NCBI GenBank assembly: GCA_030770425.1
Contig: JASJFT010000078.1
Span: forward strand, 62,001-126,000
DNA from: Darksidea phi
Lineage: Eukaryota; Ascomycota; Dothideomycetes; Pleosporales; Lentitheciaceae
Direction of reading: 5' to 3'
DNA: 64,000 nt
Part shown: positions 11,948-21,550 of the stretch, piece after piece
Position numbering within the stretch: the stretch's first letter is position 1
How the letters are laid out: each line of letters starts with the position of its first letter
Notes under the pieces: model-generated
What the model was told of the DNA's origin: nothing
The model's database searches: none
What the model saw: the letters and a program-made list of their open reading frames with translations, nothing else
Position numbers and translations under genes: made by a program

Positions 11948-13102
11948 TTAAGCAAAGTTGCCACCAGCCGTCGTCTTCGCATCAGGCGCCACACTAACAC
12001 CCTTAACCGTAACAACATCCCCGTTCACACTTGTAACTTTAACGTCCACCTTCTCGGTGCCGAACCCGCTTGGGTTCTCGAAGAAGTTGTAGTCCTTGCG
12101 GGTGGTAGCCTTCCAGGAGTTTCCTCCATCAGTCGAGACCTCGAGCTTGGCGACGCCGACGTTGGCGTTCATGACTTGCATGCTGAACCAATGGGGCGAG
12201 GTGCCGGACTTATTCTTGAGGATGAGGGGTGAGGTAATGCCGCAAGGGACGATGGAGTAGGTGATGGGAATTATGCCGGGGGATTGGCCGGAGGCGGCAG
12301 TGTAGGCGTTCGCGAAGAGGTCGAGGTGGGAGGGTTCGCATTCAGGGCATTTGTCGACGACCTGTTTGCGGACGCGTCAGTAATAAAACTTAGTTTTCGA
12401 CAATGAGGTAGGACGTACCATAGCCTTGATCGGCTTGCCGTTCGGTCCAGTTACTGACACGCAGACACCGCACTTGGAAGCATCCCAGTTCTGTCCGCTG
12501 AAAGCAGTGCCGAAGATGCCGGAAGGCAGAGTGTAGCCACCGAACATGCAGTTTCCGCCGTCCAGATTGCCACCGTAGGATGTGGCCTTTCCTGAGATTG
12601 TAGCTGCCGTGTTGTCCGTCTCTGCTGGTGAAGATTCGGGTGCCGATGTCTCGGCAGGTGGAGGGGCCATAGAAGAGGCCGTGGTAGCAGCTGTCTCGGT
12701 GACCCTGTCGGTTGCACCCTTAGAAGAAGCACCAACGGGCGACGGAACCACGTATAACGTCTGGTAGGAAGTGCCTGGGTAGTCCGAAGAAGGGAGCATA
12801 AAGGACAAAGTCGAGAGGGTAGTTGGTGCGGGGGTAGTGTAGGAAGCCAATGTGGAAGTGTTGTAGTGAGTACCGTTGGGCAACGGGTAATGAGGGGCCG
12901 AGTGATATGAGTGATGCGGATGAGGCCGAGGAGTAGGCTTCACGGACGTGATCTCCGTGATATCAGCGACAACGGCTGAGGTAGCTGGGACTGTGACAGT
13001 GATTTTCTGGACCTCAGTTTTGGTGATGGTTTTCTGGGAATCGCACTGCTGCTGGGCGAGAGCAAGACCCACGAGGGGCAGAATGGACGTGAATGACTTC
13101 AT
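11948..13102 (-). CDS. Secreted expansin-like (loosenin/swollenin-type) protein
   Basis: Two exons: 13102-12419 and 12361-11948 (57-nt intron); 365 residues. A signal peptide (MKSFTSILPLVGLALAQ) is followed by a roughly 160-residue linker rich in Ser, Thr, Pro and His, likely O-glycosylated. A double-psi beta-barrel domain then begins at about residue 180 (GKATSYGGNLDGGNCMFGG, then GIFGTAFSGQNWDASKCGVC). The DKCPEC motif and a C-terminal beta-sandwich resembling CBM63 follow (VNGDVVTVKGVS at the end). Such proteins loosen cellulose or chitin networks without hydrolysis and act in the wall or on plant material. The start at 13102 is preferred over 13138 because it puts Met directly before the signal peptide. 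Whether it acts on self or host walls is inference. Confidence 0.87.
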
Positions 13103-14391
13103 GTTTCGTTGATGTTGGTTATTTAGGGGAGCGTTCAATACGATGCTTCAAGCAGAGGATGATGAGATTTCCAAAGGGTATGAAGTGAATTTTTGTATAT
13201 GAAAGAGTGGACTGGAGTCAACAGACTCGGAAGTAGGTATGGACAGCGAACGAAAGCAGCGCTATGGCTTGCAAAGGGTAACGAATGTGTGGAAGAGACC
13301 TCAAGCTCAATGATCAAAAAGACTGGAGAAACAGAAGGAGCTGCAGCTACCCTGCCTATGTAGAATTTGCGACTGAAATTCGGCCATTTCCCATATCTTA
13401 GTCTTTGCCCTTTGGAGTAAAGGTGGAAATTTCCAGGAACAAAGTGGAGTCAACATTGCGGCAAGAGGATCCTTTGCCGCACAGACGAGGCCGAGGCGCG
13501 CACGTTGTTAGGCTTGCTGCTAGCGCCACACGTCTAGACCATCGCCGTTTGGGATCAGCGCCAACAATTTCCAGGGATTTCATTGTGATGAGGTGATGGA
13601 GATCAAACACTGGCGAGATGAGATGGCGTTTGTTATTTGACGGGAAAATGTTTCGCCGAGCGTACGAACGAAGAAAGTTTCAAGCCAAGGTCCCACAACG
13701 TTCTGAACAACATCCTCTCCAGCTATGTTCAAGCCGCTGCGTGGGTAATGCGTTTTGTTTATAGGTCCTGTGTTGCCTCGCTTGCTATTTCTAGGATATT
13801 GGCGTTTTCTTTGAATTGTCTCTGGTGGGTGATTGTGCATGAAGGAATTGTTGAGATGCGCTTCATCAGCTGGACAACTTCCTCGTCGGCGGAGATGGCA
13901 GTGGATGTCGTACAGCGACAGTGCGGCCAACTTTTGCTCTCAGAAAACCCCGCGTCCGAGTCGTGTGCGCCCACCAATGGCATCTCTTCCTTGACCGGGA
14001 TGCAGCAAGGCCGTTAGGATTTGAATTAACATCTCCTGCTGCTCGTATGTGACCTTATGTGAATTCAAGTCTCCCATGTATCTAGATATCTCGAGATGTG
14101 TATACGGCCCAAGATGTGGGAGCTACTCGGCTTCTTGCAACGTGAGCACTCATTGGCCTTGTTTCACTAGCGAACCCCTAACACTCGCGTTCAAATTGCG
14201 TCCTATTCTCGAGCTCTCTGTCCTTACTGCGGTGCGGTGTGCCAAGTGTAATTGCAGCGTGGATTTGCGATAGGATGAGAATTTTTTGGAGCTGACGTAC
14301 AACTTCGCTGCAGCCAGCCGGTTAGAAGGACATTTCGGTGACGTAAATGTCGTGGTTATTCGCGATTAGCAAGTCCTCCTGACTTAGGCGT
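13103..14391. other. intergenic, expansin promoter and BMT2 3' region
   Basis: About 1.3 kb. Overlapping small frames at 13580-14017 on both strands and 14049-14273 show no recognisable domain. A minus-strand frame at 13759-13983 has a fairly protein-like composition but no partner exon was found. Confidence 0.4.
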
Positions 14392-15273
14392 TCAATCCAC
14401 TACAATGCAAAAGTTGTTCATTGCGGGTCCATCTCTTATCTTCCTCTTCTCGGACTTGACTGCGCTGCTTTTGCCCGTTAAGCTGAATAGATAATAGCAG
14501 AGCTTAGACGTTTTCTTCTTGTTCCGCATATTGAATCCGAGCTTCGTCATGATCCGCAATAGTAATTGCTCGTCGAGGTATCTAGAGTTCTCCACACATG
14601 GGAGAGGCAGGACAAGGAATAGAACCGGCAGTACATTGTTCGTGTCCTGTTCCTTCGCATCGGCGCTGCGCAAGAATTGAGGAATCCGCTTCAACATTTC
14701 ACCACGCTGGGCTGGATCCGGTACGTAGTTAAGAACTAGCGACAGAGAAACGACGTCAAAGGAATCAACAGAAGACTTCGGTAGTGGCCGCTCCATGAAG
14801 TCTTGCCTCTCGATGCCCGGTTCTTGGCTGTTTAGGTCGATCCGTGTCATCTCCATCTGCTTGGGAAACTTTGCAATCTCATTTTTCGTCGACAGCGCTC
14901 CGACTTCTAAGCAGCGGAGTTGCGCACTGGACTCAGCGTGCGTATCTTCTCCCACGTTGCGTTTCGACTGAATGACTCCTGCTTCCTGCAGCCATGCGAC
15001 GAGAACCTTGCTAGAATCTCCGCCACGGTCCTTCGATTGTCCTTGCTTGCTGGCTGCTTGATAGACCTTCAGCCCTCCATTTTTCTCGATAGCTCTTGCA
15101 ATGTTCTCAGCTAGCTTTGTATCACCATGTTTGATGGCTGTTGCATGCTCCTTCTGCAGTCGATGATGAGAGCGAATAATGGTCCGGGATTGCTGAGAGC
15201 TCATGCGCTCTTTGTGATTGCTTATGGGTGGACGACCGTGCGAAAGTGCCCTTTGTCGTTTCTTGATTGCCAT
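14392..15273 (-). CDS. BMT2: 25S rRNA adenine-N1 methyltransferase Bmt2
   Basis: Single exon, 293 residues, matching the Bmt2 (DUF3321) family that methylates N1 of one adenine (A2142 in yeast) in 25S rRNA in the nucleolus. Features: basic N-terminus (MAIKKRQRALSHGRPP), a conserved early helix SRTIIRSHHRLQKEH, a SAM-fold core with LRCLEVGAL then MTRIDLNSQ, the DSFDVVSLSLVLNYVPDPAQRGEML stretch (20-residue core DSFDVVSLSLVLNYVPDPAQ, the Rossmann strand-4 region), and the C-terminal FLVLPLPCVENSRYL block. Length fits the family (about 300). It is transcribed away from the uL23 gene, 191 bases separating the two starts, so two ribosome genes share one promoter region. Confidence 0.9.
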   Translation of the reverse strand: MAIKKRQRALSHGRPPISNHKERMSSQQSRTIIRSHHRLQKEHATAIKHGDTKLAENIARAIEKNGGLKVYQAASKQGQSKDRGGDSSKVLVAWLQEAGVIQSKRNVGEDTHAESSAQLRCLEVGALSTKNEIAKFPKQMEMTRIDLNSQEPGIERQDFMERPLPKSSVDSFDVVSLSLVLNYVPDPAQRGEMLKRIPQFLRSADAKEQDTNNVLPVLFLVLPLPCVENSRYLDEQLLLRIMTKLGFNMRNKKKTSKLCYYLFSLTGKSSAVKSEKRKIRDGPAMNNFCIVVD

Positions 15274-15464
15274 TTTGGCCTTCCTTTTTGCTAGTTACAT
15301 GGTGCAATTGGTCGTGATAAAGAAGATGCCGAGACTGCAAGACGCTAGCTCTGCGCTAGGCCCACCCTGGTGTGCTAAGCGAATTTTGCAACTCTCGCAC
15401 TTTCGCCTTTGCAGAACTTCCTCTTCGACCCACGACTTCTCTACTAACTCAACAGCACCTCGCC
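15274..15464. promoter_or_regulatory. Bidirectional promoter, BMT2 / uL23
   Basis: 191 bases separate the start codons of an rRNA methyltransferase and a ribosomal protein. Co-regulation with ribosome biogenesis is an inference from arrangement and gene roles. No specific factor site could be assigned. Confidence 0.5.
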
Positions 15465-16280
15465 ATGCCTCCAAAAGCCACTCAGAAAGGTACGCAAAAA
15501 TACATTGGAACCGATGCGAGACCGCGTAACGCTTTCGATGGACATCCGCGATACGGCGCACATTCAGCTACGGCCGTTCCAGCGATGCTCTCTCAGAGCT
15601 TTCCGCTGCGATCCCCTCTCCAGCTGTTCATTGCTAACATATACCAGGCGGAAAGCCCAGCGCGAAGGCTAACAATGCCGCAAAGGCTGCCCTGCGCGGA
15701 GTAAGACTCCCCCAATGACCACAAGGCGTGCCAGAACCCCATCTCTGGCGGCTTTTACTTCTCGTGCTGTGGGCAGCAATGTTAACGAGATGTAAAGGTC
15801 AATTCGCATAAGGTCCGCAAAGTGCGCAAGAGCACTAGCTTCCACCGTCCCAAGACCCTGGAGCTCTCGTGAGTTGCCCGTTCCCCTTCCCTCGCCGAGT
15901 CCCGAGCAAGTACTGTGGACTGCTTATCGACCGGATTTTGCTCACGGTAGACACTGACAACATACTTCAGCCGCTCGCCCAAGTATCCCCGCAAGTCGAT
16001 CCCCTCGCAGCCCCGCCTCGACCCCGGCAAGGTCCTCATCCACCCGCTCAATACCGAGTCCGCCATGAAGAAGATTGAGGAGAACAACACGCTCGTCTTC
16101 ATCGTTGACGTCAAGGCCAACAAGCGCCAGATCGCTGCCGCCCTTAAGAAGCAGTATGATGTCTCCACTGTCAAGGTTAACACCCTCATCCGCCCCGATG
16201 GCACGAAGAAGGCTTTCGCGCGGTTGACTGCGGACGTTGATGCGCTGGACATTGCGGCTACCAAGCTAGCTATCGTCTAA
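15465..16280 (+). CDS. RPL25: Large-subunit ribosomal protein uL23 (yeast L25)
   Basis: Four exons: 15465-15489, 15648-15700, 15798-15868 and 15971-16280; 152 residues. The N-terminus is short, Lys/Ala-rich and broken up by three introns, typical of fungal ribosomal-protein genes. The conserved body begins [16 protein letters not shown], followed by [20 protein letters not shown] (from the LKKQYDV helix) and a short hydrophobic C-terminus ending KLAIV. uL23 sits at the polypeptide exit tunnel and docks the nascent-chain factors NAC and SRP; the basic N-terminal extension carries the nuclear import signal in yeast. Splice borders all close in phase. The long first intron (158 nt) could host regulatory RNA, but no snoRNA boxes were identified. 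Confidence 0.95.
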
Positions 16281-16652
16281 GGGATGTTTTTGTATCTGCA
16301 TGTGCATGACGGGACTGGGTATACCTGGGATGGAAAAGCGGATATGATTGCATGGCGTTCATGGGCGCGTAGTCCACAGAGACTCGAATGAATCAATTTA
16401 TCACATGGCGCCCACCCAATAGTTTACATTGCTTGAACATGAATGTGGATTTGGTATGGTTTGCTGAAGTGGCATCCGTACTACAATTGCCTTCACCGAG
16501 TGTCGTTTGGGCACGTCACTAATAGTACATTATTTAGCTCCTATATATGGCCAATGTGGACACCGCTCTGATTGCGTGTTCTGTGAATCGTATCGTACCT
16601 TACAAGTGTCTTACATATGAACATCTTTCCAATTGTCTTCTACAAAACCATA
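16281..16652. other. intergenic between convergent genes
   Basis: 372 bases between the stops of uL23 and the HTD2-like gene. Nothing recognisable beyond 3' untranslated sequence. Confidence 0.5.
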
Positions 16653-18809
16653 CTAATACCCCATATAACCGTCCCTCCGCCTTTTCCACACACCATCTTC
16701 CCACCTCTGCCACTCAAGCCGTCTACGCTCTTGCCACCTCTTCGACTTCGGCACTACTTGCCTCACCCTAGGTGCGTTCGGCACAATGAGTCTCACGCCC
16801 TTCCGGTCAAAGGTGGTCGGCCATTCTGAGGCGCCGTATTTGCGAACGAGAGGGACGGGATCGTATTTTGGGTTGTGCGAGTTTTGGCGCTGAATCGTTT
16901 GGGCGATGCGGCGAGAGACGGGGCTCATGCTTGGGCGCATTGGGCTAGGGGGGGCCATGAGGCGGCGGATTTTGCGGAGGAGTGGTTTGGGGTCCTCATC
17001 GGTGGGTTGTTTGGTGGTTGTAGGTTCTTTCGCTGTTGTGTTTGGTCTGGGGCTGTTATTGGTTTGTTCGGTGGTTACGGATCCTGTTCGCGTTGGGATG
17101 GAATGGGGACGGTGTGATTGAGTGGTTGGTGTGAGGGAGAGAACGCGCGGGAGAAGGGCGCTGGCATGGTCGTGGAAAAGGCGGGGTTTGTAGATGAGTT
17201 CCTCATTTGGCGTATTAGACCTTGGTCGAGTAGTTATGGCGGAGAGCGGTATGGGATGGGATGTGCTGGGGGTTGGTGAGGGGATGAATGGAGTGGAGGT
17301 TGGCTCTTCGGGGGATGACGCGTCTGGAGTTATCGGAGACGTTTGAGATCCGTCTTTTGTTGGTAGGGAGAATGGTGTAGGCTTGAAAACCTTAGATTGA
17401 GAGGAAGTTTCCTCTATAAGCGCTTTACGTATTGCAGGGTGACGGCCCGGCCCCGCGCCTTTGTCGGTCTTATAGGGGCGAACTAAGGAGGGGGTAGCAC
17501 TGCCGTTATCCCCTGGGATATCTTTGCTGTTTTCTGTTCCCAGCGACTTCTTGTCGGCATTGAAGCCGTCCTGTCTAGGAGCAATTCGCTTAGGTACACA
17601 AACTGTCCGCAGGGTGCCCTTCACAGCCATACCTCCAGTAGGTCCCTCAATCCAGACATCATATATGCTGCCGTTCTCAGTGCGCAGGTCCGTCTTCTCG
17701 CGCGCACAAATGCGCAGCTCTTCGTCGCAGTACAGCGGCGCGAGGTTACGGTAATCGATGGACTGGACAATCGGGGGAGCACCCGTTTGTTGTTCCAGAT
17801 GGGCTGAGACAAGCTTGATCATCAACATCAGAGTCAATGGGCCGTGGATAAGTAGGTTGCGGTGGCCTTCAACATTGCGGCAGAAGTCTCGATCAAGGTG
17901 GATGGCGTGGGCATTGAAGGTGAGAGCTGAGAAGCGGAAGAGGAGGGTGCTCGTCGGTGTCAGGGCATGTGAGAAGTCGGGTGTCCCAGGCGCGTCGAGA
18001 TATCTAGTGGGCGCCATTTTCCCGGTTCTGATGTCTGCTAGCTCAGCCATGTTCCTCTCGCGCATGAAGACCAGAACGCGCTCCTCGACCAGAAAAGCAT
18101 CACCCCAACCATCCTTGTCTACTTGCTTCCTGAACAACTCGGCCTTACTGCGTTTTCTGTGCCCCTCGGGTATGCCTGCAACGCGCATTGAATCAACCAA
18201 GCCTTGACTGCGCGCGAATCGCCGCTCAACTGTCACAAAGATCTTCGCCGTGTCACCTTGGCCGTGCAGCCGCACCTCCTTTATCCGTTCGACGCACACG
18301 TACTCCTTATTTAGCTGCCATCCGTAGTTAGTGTCCACATACGCGGCCGTATTCACTCGGAGGTTGCCACCTGCCCACATGCGGCGCACAAACGGACCAC
18401 CGGGGCTATGGAGCGTGTCGGTACCATCGGAGAGAAGCTCCCGGGTGGGCGATCTGGGATTGAAGTAAATAAGGTGGTTTCCCAGGGAGCGCAGATGTTT
18501 ATCTTCGCGCGGGTTTCTCCCTGTGAAGACAGGGACATAATTGTTCGGGAAGAAGTCGCGGAGTGTTGCATAAAGCTGTTTCTCTCGTCCAGCATCGACA
18601 TCATCAATCACTCGCGGGAGCTCACGCTTGAGCATCTCCTGGCGCAACTTCTCGAACCAAGCGGGGTCACTTTGCCCATCGTGTGTCGTGAGGGGCTTCT
18701 GGACGGACTCGTCTTCGGTGGAGTAGTAGCGGCGCGGTATCCTGTGCCATTGTGTGCGATGAATCGGTGTGCGCGCGGCCCGTCCGAGACACCGTGTGCA
18801 GAGTGCCAT
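16653..18809 (-). CDS. Mitochondrial 3-hydroxyacyl-thioester dehydratase-like (HTD2) with long C-terminal extension
   Basis: Single exon, 718 residues. The N-terminus looks like a mitochondrial presequence (MALCTRCLGRAARTPIHRTQ with RRYYST further on). Residues about 50-420 match the hot-dog-fold dehydratase family of yeast Htd2/Rmd12: RRMWAGGNLRVN, the substrate-channel segment LLFRFSALTFNAHAIHLDRD with the hydratase His, then EGHRNLLIHGPLTLMLMI. This enzyme catalyses the dehydration step of mitochondrial type II fatty-acid synthesis, which feeds lipoic acid. Yeast Htd2 has about 280 residues; here some 290 extra residues follow, first Pro/Ser/Thr-rich low complexity, then a basic, tryptophan-containing tail (SKRWQERRRLEWQRWEDGVW). 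The tail could be a second domain or a fused small protein; its role is unknown. Confidence 0.83.
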   Translation of the reverse strand: MALCTRCLGRAARTPIHRTQWHRIPRRYYSTEDESVQKPLTTHDGQSDPAWFEKLRQEMLKRELPRVIDDVDAGREKQLYATLRDFFPNNYVPVFTGRNPREDKHLRSLGNHLIYFNPRSPTRELLSDGTDTLHSPGGPFVRRMWAGGNLRVNTAAYVDTNYGWQLNKEYVCVERIKEVRLHGQGDTAKIFVTVERRFARSQGLVDSMRVAGIPEGHRKRSKAELFRKQVDKDGWGDAFLVEERVLVFMRERNMAELADIRTGKMAPTRYLDAPGTPDFSHALTPTSTLLFRFSALTFNAHAIHLDRDFCRNVEGHRNLLIHGPLTLMLMIKLVSAHLEQQTGAPPIVQSIDYRNLAPLYCDEELRICAREKTDLRTENGSIYDVWIEGPTGGMAVKGTLRTVCVPKRIAPRQDGFNADKKSLGTENSKDIPGDNGSATPSLVRPYKTDKGAGPGRHPAIRKALIEETSSQSKVFKPTPFSLPTKDGSQTSPITPDASSPEEPTSTPFIPSPTPSTSHPIPLSAITTRPRSNTPNEELIYKPRLFHDHASALLPRVLSLTPTTQSHRPHSIPTRTGSVTTEQTNNSPRPNTTAKEPTTTKQPTDEDPKPLLRKIRRLMAPPSPMRPSMSPVSRRIAQTIQRQNSHNPKYDPVPLVRKYGASEWPTTFDRKGVRLIVPNAPRVRQVVPKSKRWQERRRLEWQRWEDGVWKRRRDGYMGY

Positions 18810-19100
18810 TGGGAGCGTGAAGGATCCATTGAGTGGTGGCGGGCTGTGAAGATGTGAGCGATAGTTCTGTCTGAGGTAAATTTTACCGAGGCTGGGCAGA
18901 TCGCCTTCGTCATGCCTCGGTTATGATTTCCCTTCCACTGACACTCAACGGGAACACTTCCTAGCTCTAGCTTCAATCATTTAAATACAGGTTTATTCCT
19001 TTCCAACTGCTTCAGACGTAGATTCATCTCCTCGGAATCTCTCTCCAAGCGTACCTCTGAACCAAGTGCCGCATTGAGTGTATACTAACCTTGAGCGACC
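18810..19100. promoter_or_regulatory. Shared upstream region, HTD2-like / GH18
   Basis: 291 bases separate two divergent starts. TTTAAATA at about 18980 could serve as a TATA-like element for the chitinase. Weak evidence. Confidence 0.3.
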
Positions 19101-20487
19101 ATGATGGTGATTTCGTCTTCTCAATATGGGCTGTTGCTCGCCTTATGCTTACTTGACACTGTCATTTCGGTGACTGCCGGAATGCAGAGGTCGCGGTACC
19201 TTATGTATCTTACAGGGTGAGTTTTGAAAATGCCTCAATACCTAGGGTAGTTAGCCAGCCTCTTACCTTCCGCAGCCAACACCCTATAGTCCCAGAGCCC
19301 GCTTTAGTATCAGATGTCACGCACGTAGCGCTGGCGTTTATGCACTCGGAGGCTTTCAATGAACCGGACCCGTCTTCTTGGCCACTGTTTGCTACCGTCG
19401 AAGAAATTCGACCAAAATTCGCCGAAGGCACGAAGATCATGGTTGCAATTGGTGGGTGGGGTGACACGGAAGGTTTCCCGAAAGCTGCGAAGGCGGAGAA
19501 GAGTAGGGGACTGTTTGCGAAGAATGTTGCGAGGATGATCGAGGAGACAGGTGCAGATGGTGAGTGCTACTTCAAGAGTTAAGCTTAAAGGGGACTAATG
19601 CATGTAGGTATTGATATCGATTGGGAATATCCTGGGTAGGCCATTTCCTTACGACTTCCTTGCCACTTCTGTCTCATTGGATGTCCCTTTAACCTCGTTG
19701 CAGCGGTAATGGTGAAGATTACAAGCAAGTCCCAAACTCTGAGAAAACGTGGGAGATATCCGCATATCCCAAGCTTCTCTCAGCAATTCGTACAGCAATT
19801 GGCCCATCAAAGATCATCTCAGCAGCTGTCCCCGGCATTCCAAGAGATATGATTGCCTTCACACCTACCACAATCCCTCTGATCCTTGACTCGGTCGATT
19901 TCCTCAACATAATGACCTACGATCTTATGAACCGCCGCGACAACATCACCAAACATCACACAGGTCTGCAGTCATCCCTCAAATCCATCGATGCTTATGC
20001 CGAGAGAGGCGTTCCCTCAGAAAAGATGAACCTAGGCCTTGCATTCTACGTAAGGTGGTTCAAAACTGACCCAGACGCAAATTGTAGCGTTCATCCCATC
20101 GGGTGCAAAACCGTACTTATGGAAGATCCAGTAACTGGTGCTGATTTAGGCAAAGCGGGAGCATTTTCGTGGCACGACGAAGTGCCTTCCGAACTCAACA
20201 CATCCTTCCAACGCGCGCTCGCGCATGGCGTGTATGACAGCGAAGCAGGTGGACACTACTACTTTGACGCGGCAGAAAATCTGTTTTGGTCCTGGGACAC
20301 GCCTGATGCTATCAAAAAGAAGTTCCCAGCAGTTGTGGGAAAGAGAGCGTTGGGTGGTGTTTTCGCCTGGGCATTGGGCGAGGATGCACCCAAGTTTGAG
20401 CATCTGAAGGCATCGAACAAGGGTGTACGGGAAATCTTGTCCAAAGTGGGAGAGAAAGGAGATAGTGCTGAAAGGAGGGAGCTGTAG
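19101..20487 (+). CDS. Secreted GH18 chitinase
   Basis: Four exons: 19101-19216, 19276-19559, 19608-19635 (only 28 nt) and 19704-20487; 403 residues. The signal peptide contains a hydrophobic core GLLLALCLLDTVISVTA. The GH18 barrel shows the strand-3 motif KIMVAIGGWG and the complete catalytic motif D133-G-I-D136-I-D138-W-E140, reconstituted exactly at the junction of exons 2 and 3, which supports the splice model. Later barrel landmarks are VDFLNIMTYDLMNR and the C-terminal GGVFAWALGED. The product should cleave beta-1,4-N-acetylglucosamine links with retention, using Glu140 as acid. No chitin-binding module is present. Likely roles are wall remodelling or scavenging of fungal or insect chitin; which one cannot be told from sequence. 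Confidence 0.92.
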
Positions 20488-21050
20488 ATTGGCTGGCTCT
20501 GACGGGTATACAGCTGCATGCGGGCGTTTAAGCGGTGGATCTCAGCCCACTTCGTATTCGGTACCTCACCGACTAACTCACCGCTATCATAACAACATCA
20601 GAGGAGGCTGAATGCGGGATCTCTTGGTAACAACCCAAAATCGGACTAGTGTAGGGGATTGATGCGGGTATTTCCCAATCTTCGGATCAAACTGAGTCTT
20701 TCAGCTTCACGATTTTCGCCACGCCCCACTTTCGTGGAGTCTTCCATGTAACTGCGACATTGCAAGACATGCACGTAGACGGCGAGGAGGGAGCTGAGGA
20801 GTGAACGGGTGGTGCTGTCGACCATAATAGCTACGACCAAGACTTGAAGTAACCTTAGGCGGACGCATATATAACCAACTGTCCTACTAACACCACCAGC
20901 ATCCCTTTAATCAATACCTCCACAACCACAATCATCCAGGTCCACTATTCCCTTCCTCTTTCTTTCTCAAGCCTACATGCCCTTCTACCCCTCCACAAAC
21001 CCTTCCTCGGTCTTCGAACCAGCCTTCAACACCAGCTTTTCCCGGCCGCA
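20488..21050. other. intergenic, upstream of small secreted-protein relic
   Basis: No gene recognised. Short frames at 20423-20840 are unsupported. A long C-rich tract at about 20880-21045 precedes the next ATG. Confidence 0.4.
20868..20874 (+). promoter_or_regulatory. TATA-box candidate
   Basis: TATATAA, 183 bases before the ATG of the small secreted-protein relic at 21051. The spacing is reasonable for a fungal promoter, but it is a sequence match only. Confidence 0.35.
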
Positions 21051-21485
21051 ATGTATATCCTCACCGCCACAACAGCCATCGCAGCCATCTCAACCCTCAC
21101 ATCGGCAGCGCCATCCACAAACCCTGGACCCGAAACCCACGACCTCGCCAACAAATTGAGTAGGAGGGAGCTTACGTGTGGTATACCTGGGAATATGGTG
21201 TGCGGCAGGAATATGATAAATCGAGGTATGTCTTTGCCTCATCTCCTTTTAACTACTCGCTGAATGACGTTCTGACGTAGGCCAGGACACAATATCGAGC
21301 AAATGCGCGACTAGCTCTACGAAGACCTGGGCAAATGCGATCGGATCAACGGTGATGCGTGGAATTCACTATAGCATTGTACGGACAAGAACTGGCCGGT
21401 GGCTAGGATTGTTTGTGGAGGTGAGGGTAGCTGTGTGGTTGATAAATTTAATTGGCAGTTTACCTGTAAGGAAGGGTGTTGCTAG
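21051..21485 (+). pseudogene. Small secreted cysteine-rich protein, broken
   Basis: Exon 1 (21051-21225) encodes a clear signal peptide (MYILTATTAIAAISTLTSAA), a short pro-region and a dibasic Kex2-like site (LSRR) followed by a cysteine-containing segment. An intron starts GTATGT at 21226. An acceptor CCAG at 21282-21285 puts the second exon into a frame rich in Cys and Trp that ends at a TAG at 21483. That frame is interrupted by TAG at 21312-21314 and again at 21372-21374. Using the other acceptor (TAG at 21278-21280) avoids these stops, but gives a cysteine-poor tail with no resemblance to a secreted protein. The most economical reading is an effector-like or antimicrobial-like gene inactivated by two nonsense changes. 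Family unknown. Confidence 0.5.
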
Positions 21486-21550
21486 CGGGCTGTCTTCGAT
21501 ATGAAGATGGCATGCTTTCGTTGTACATATTAATGTGATATCTATTGAAT

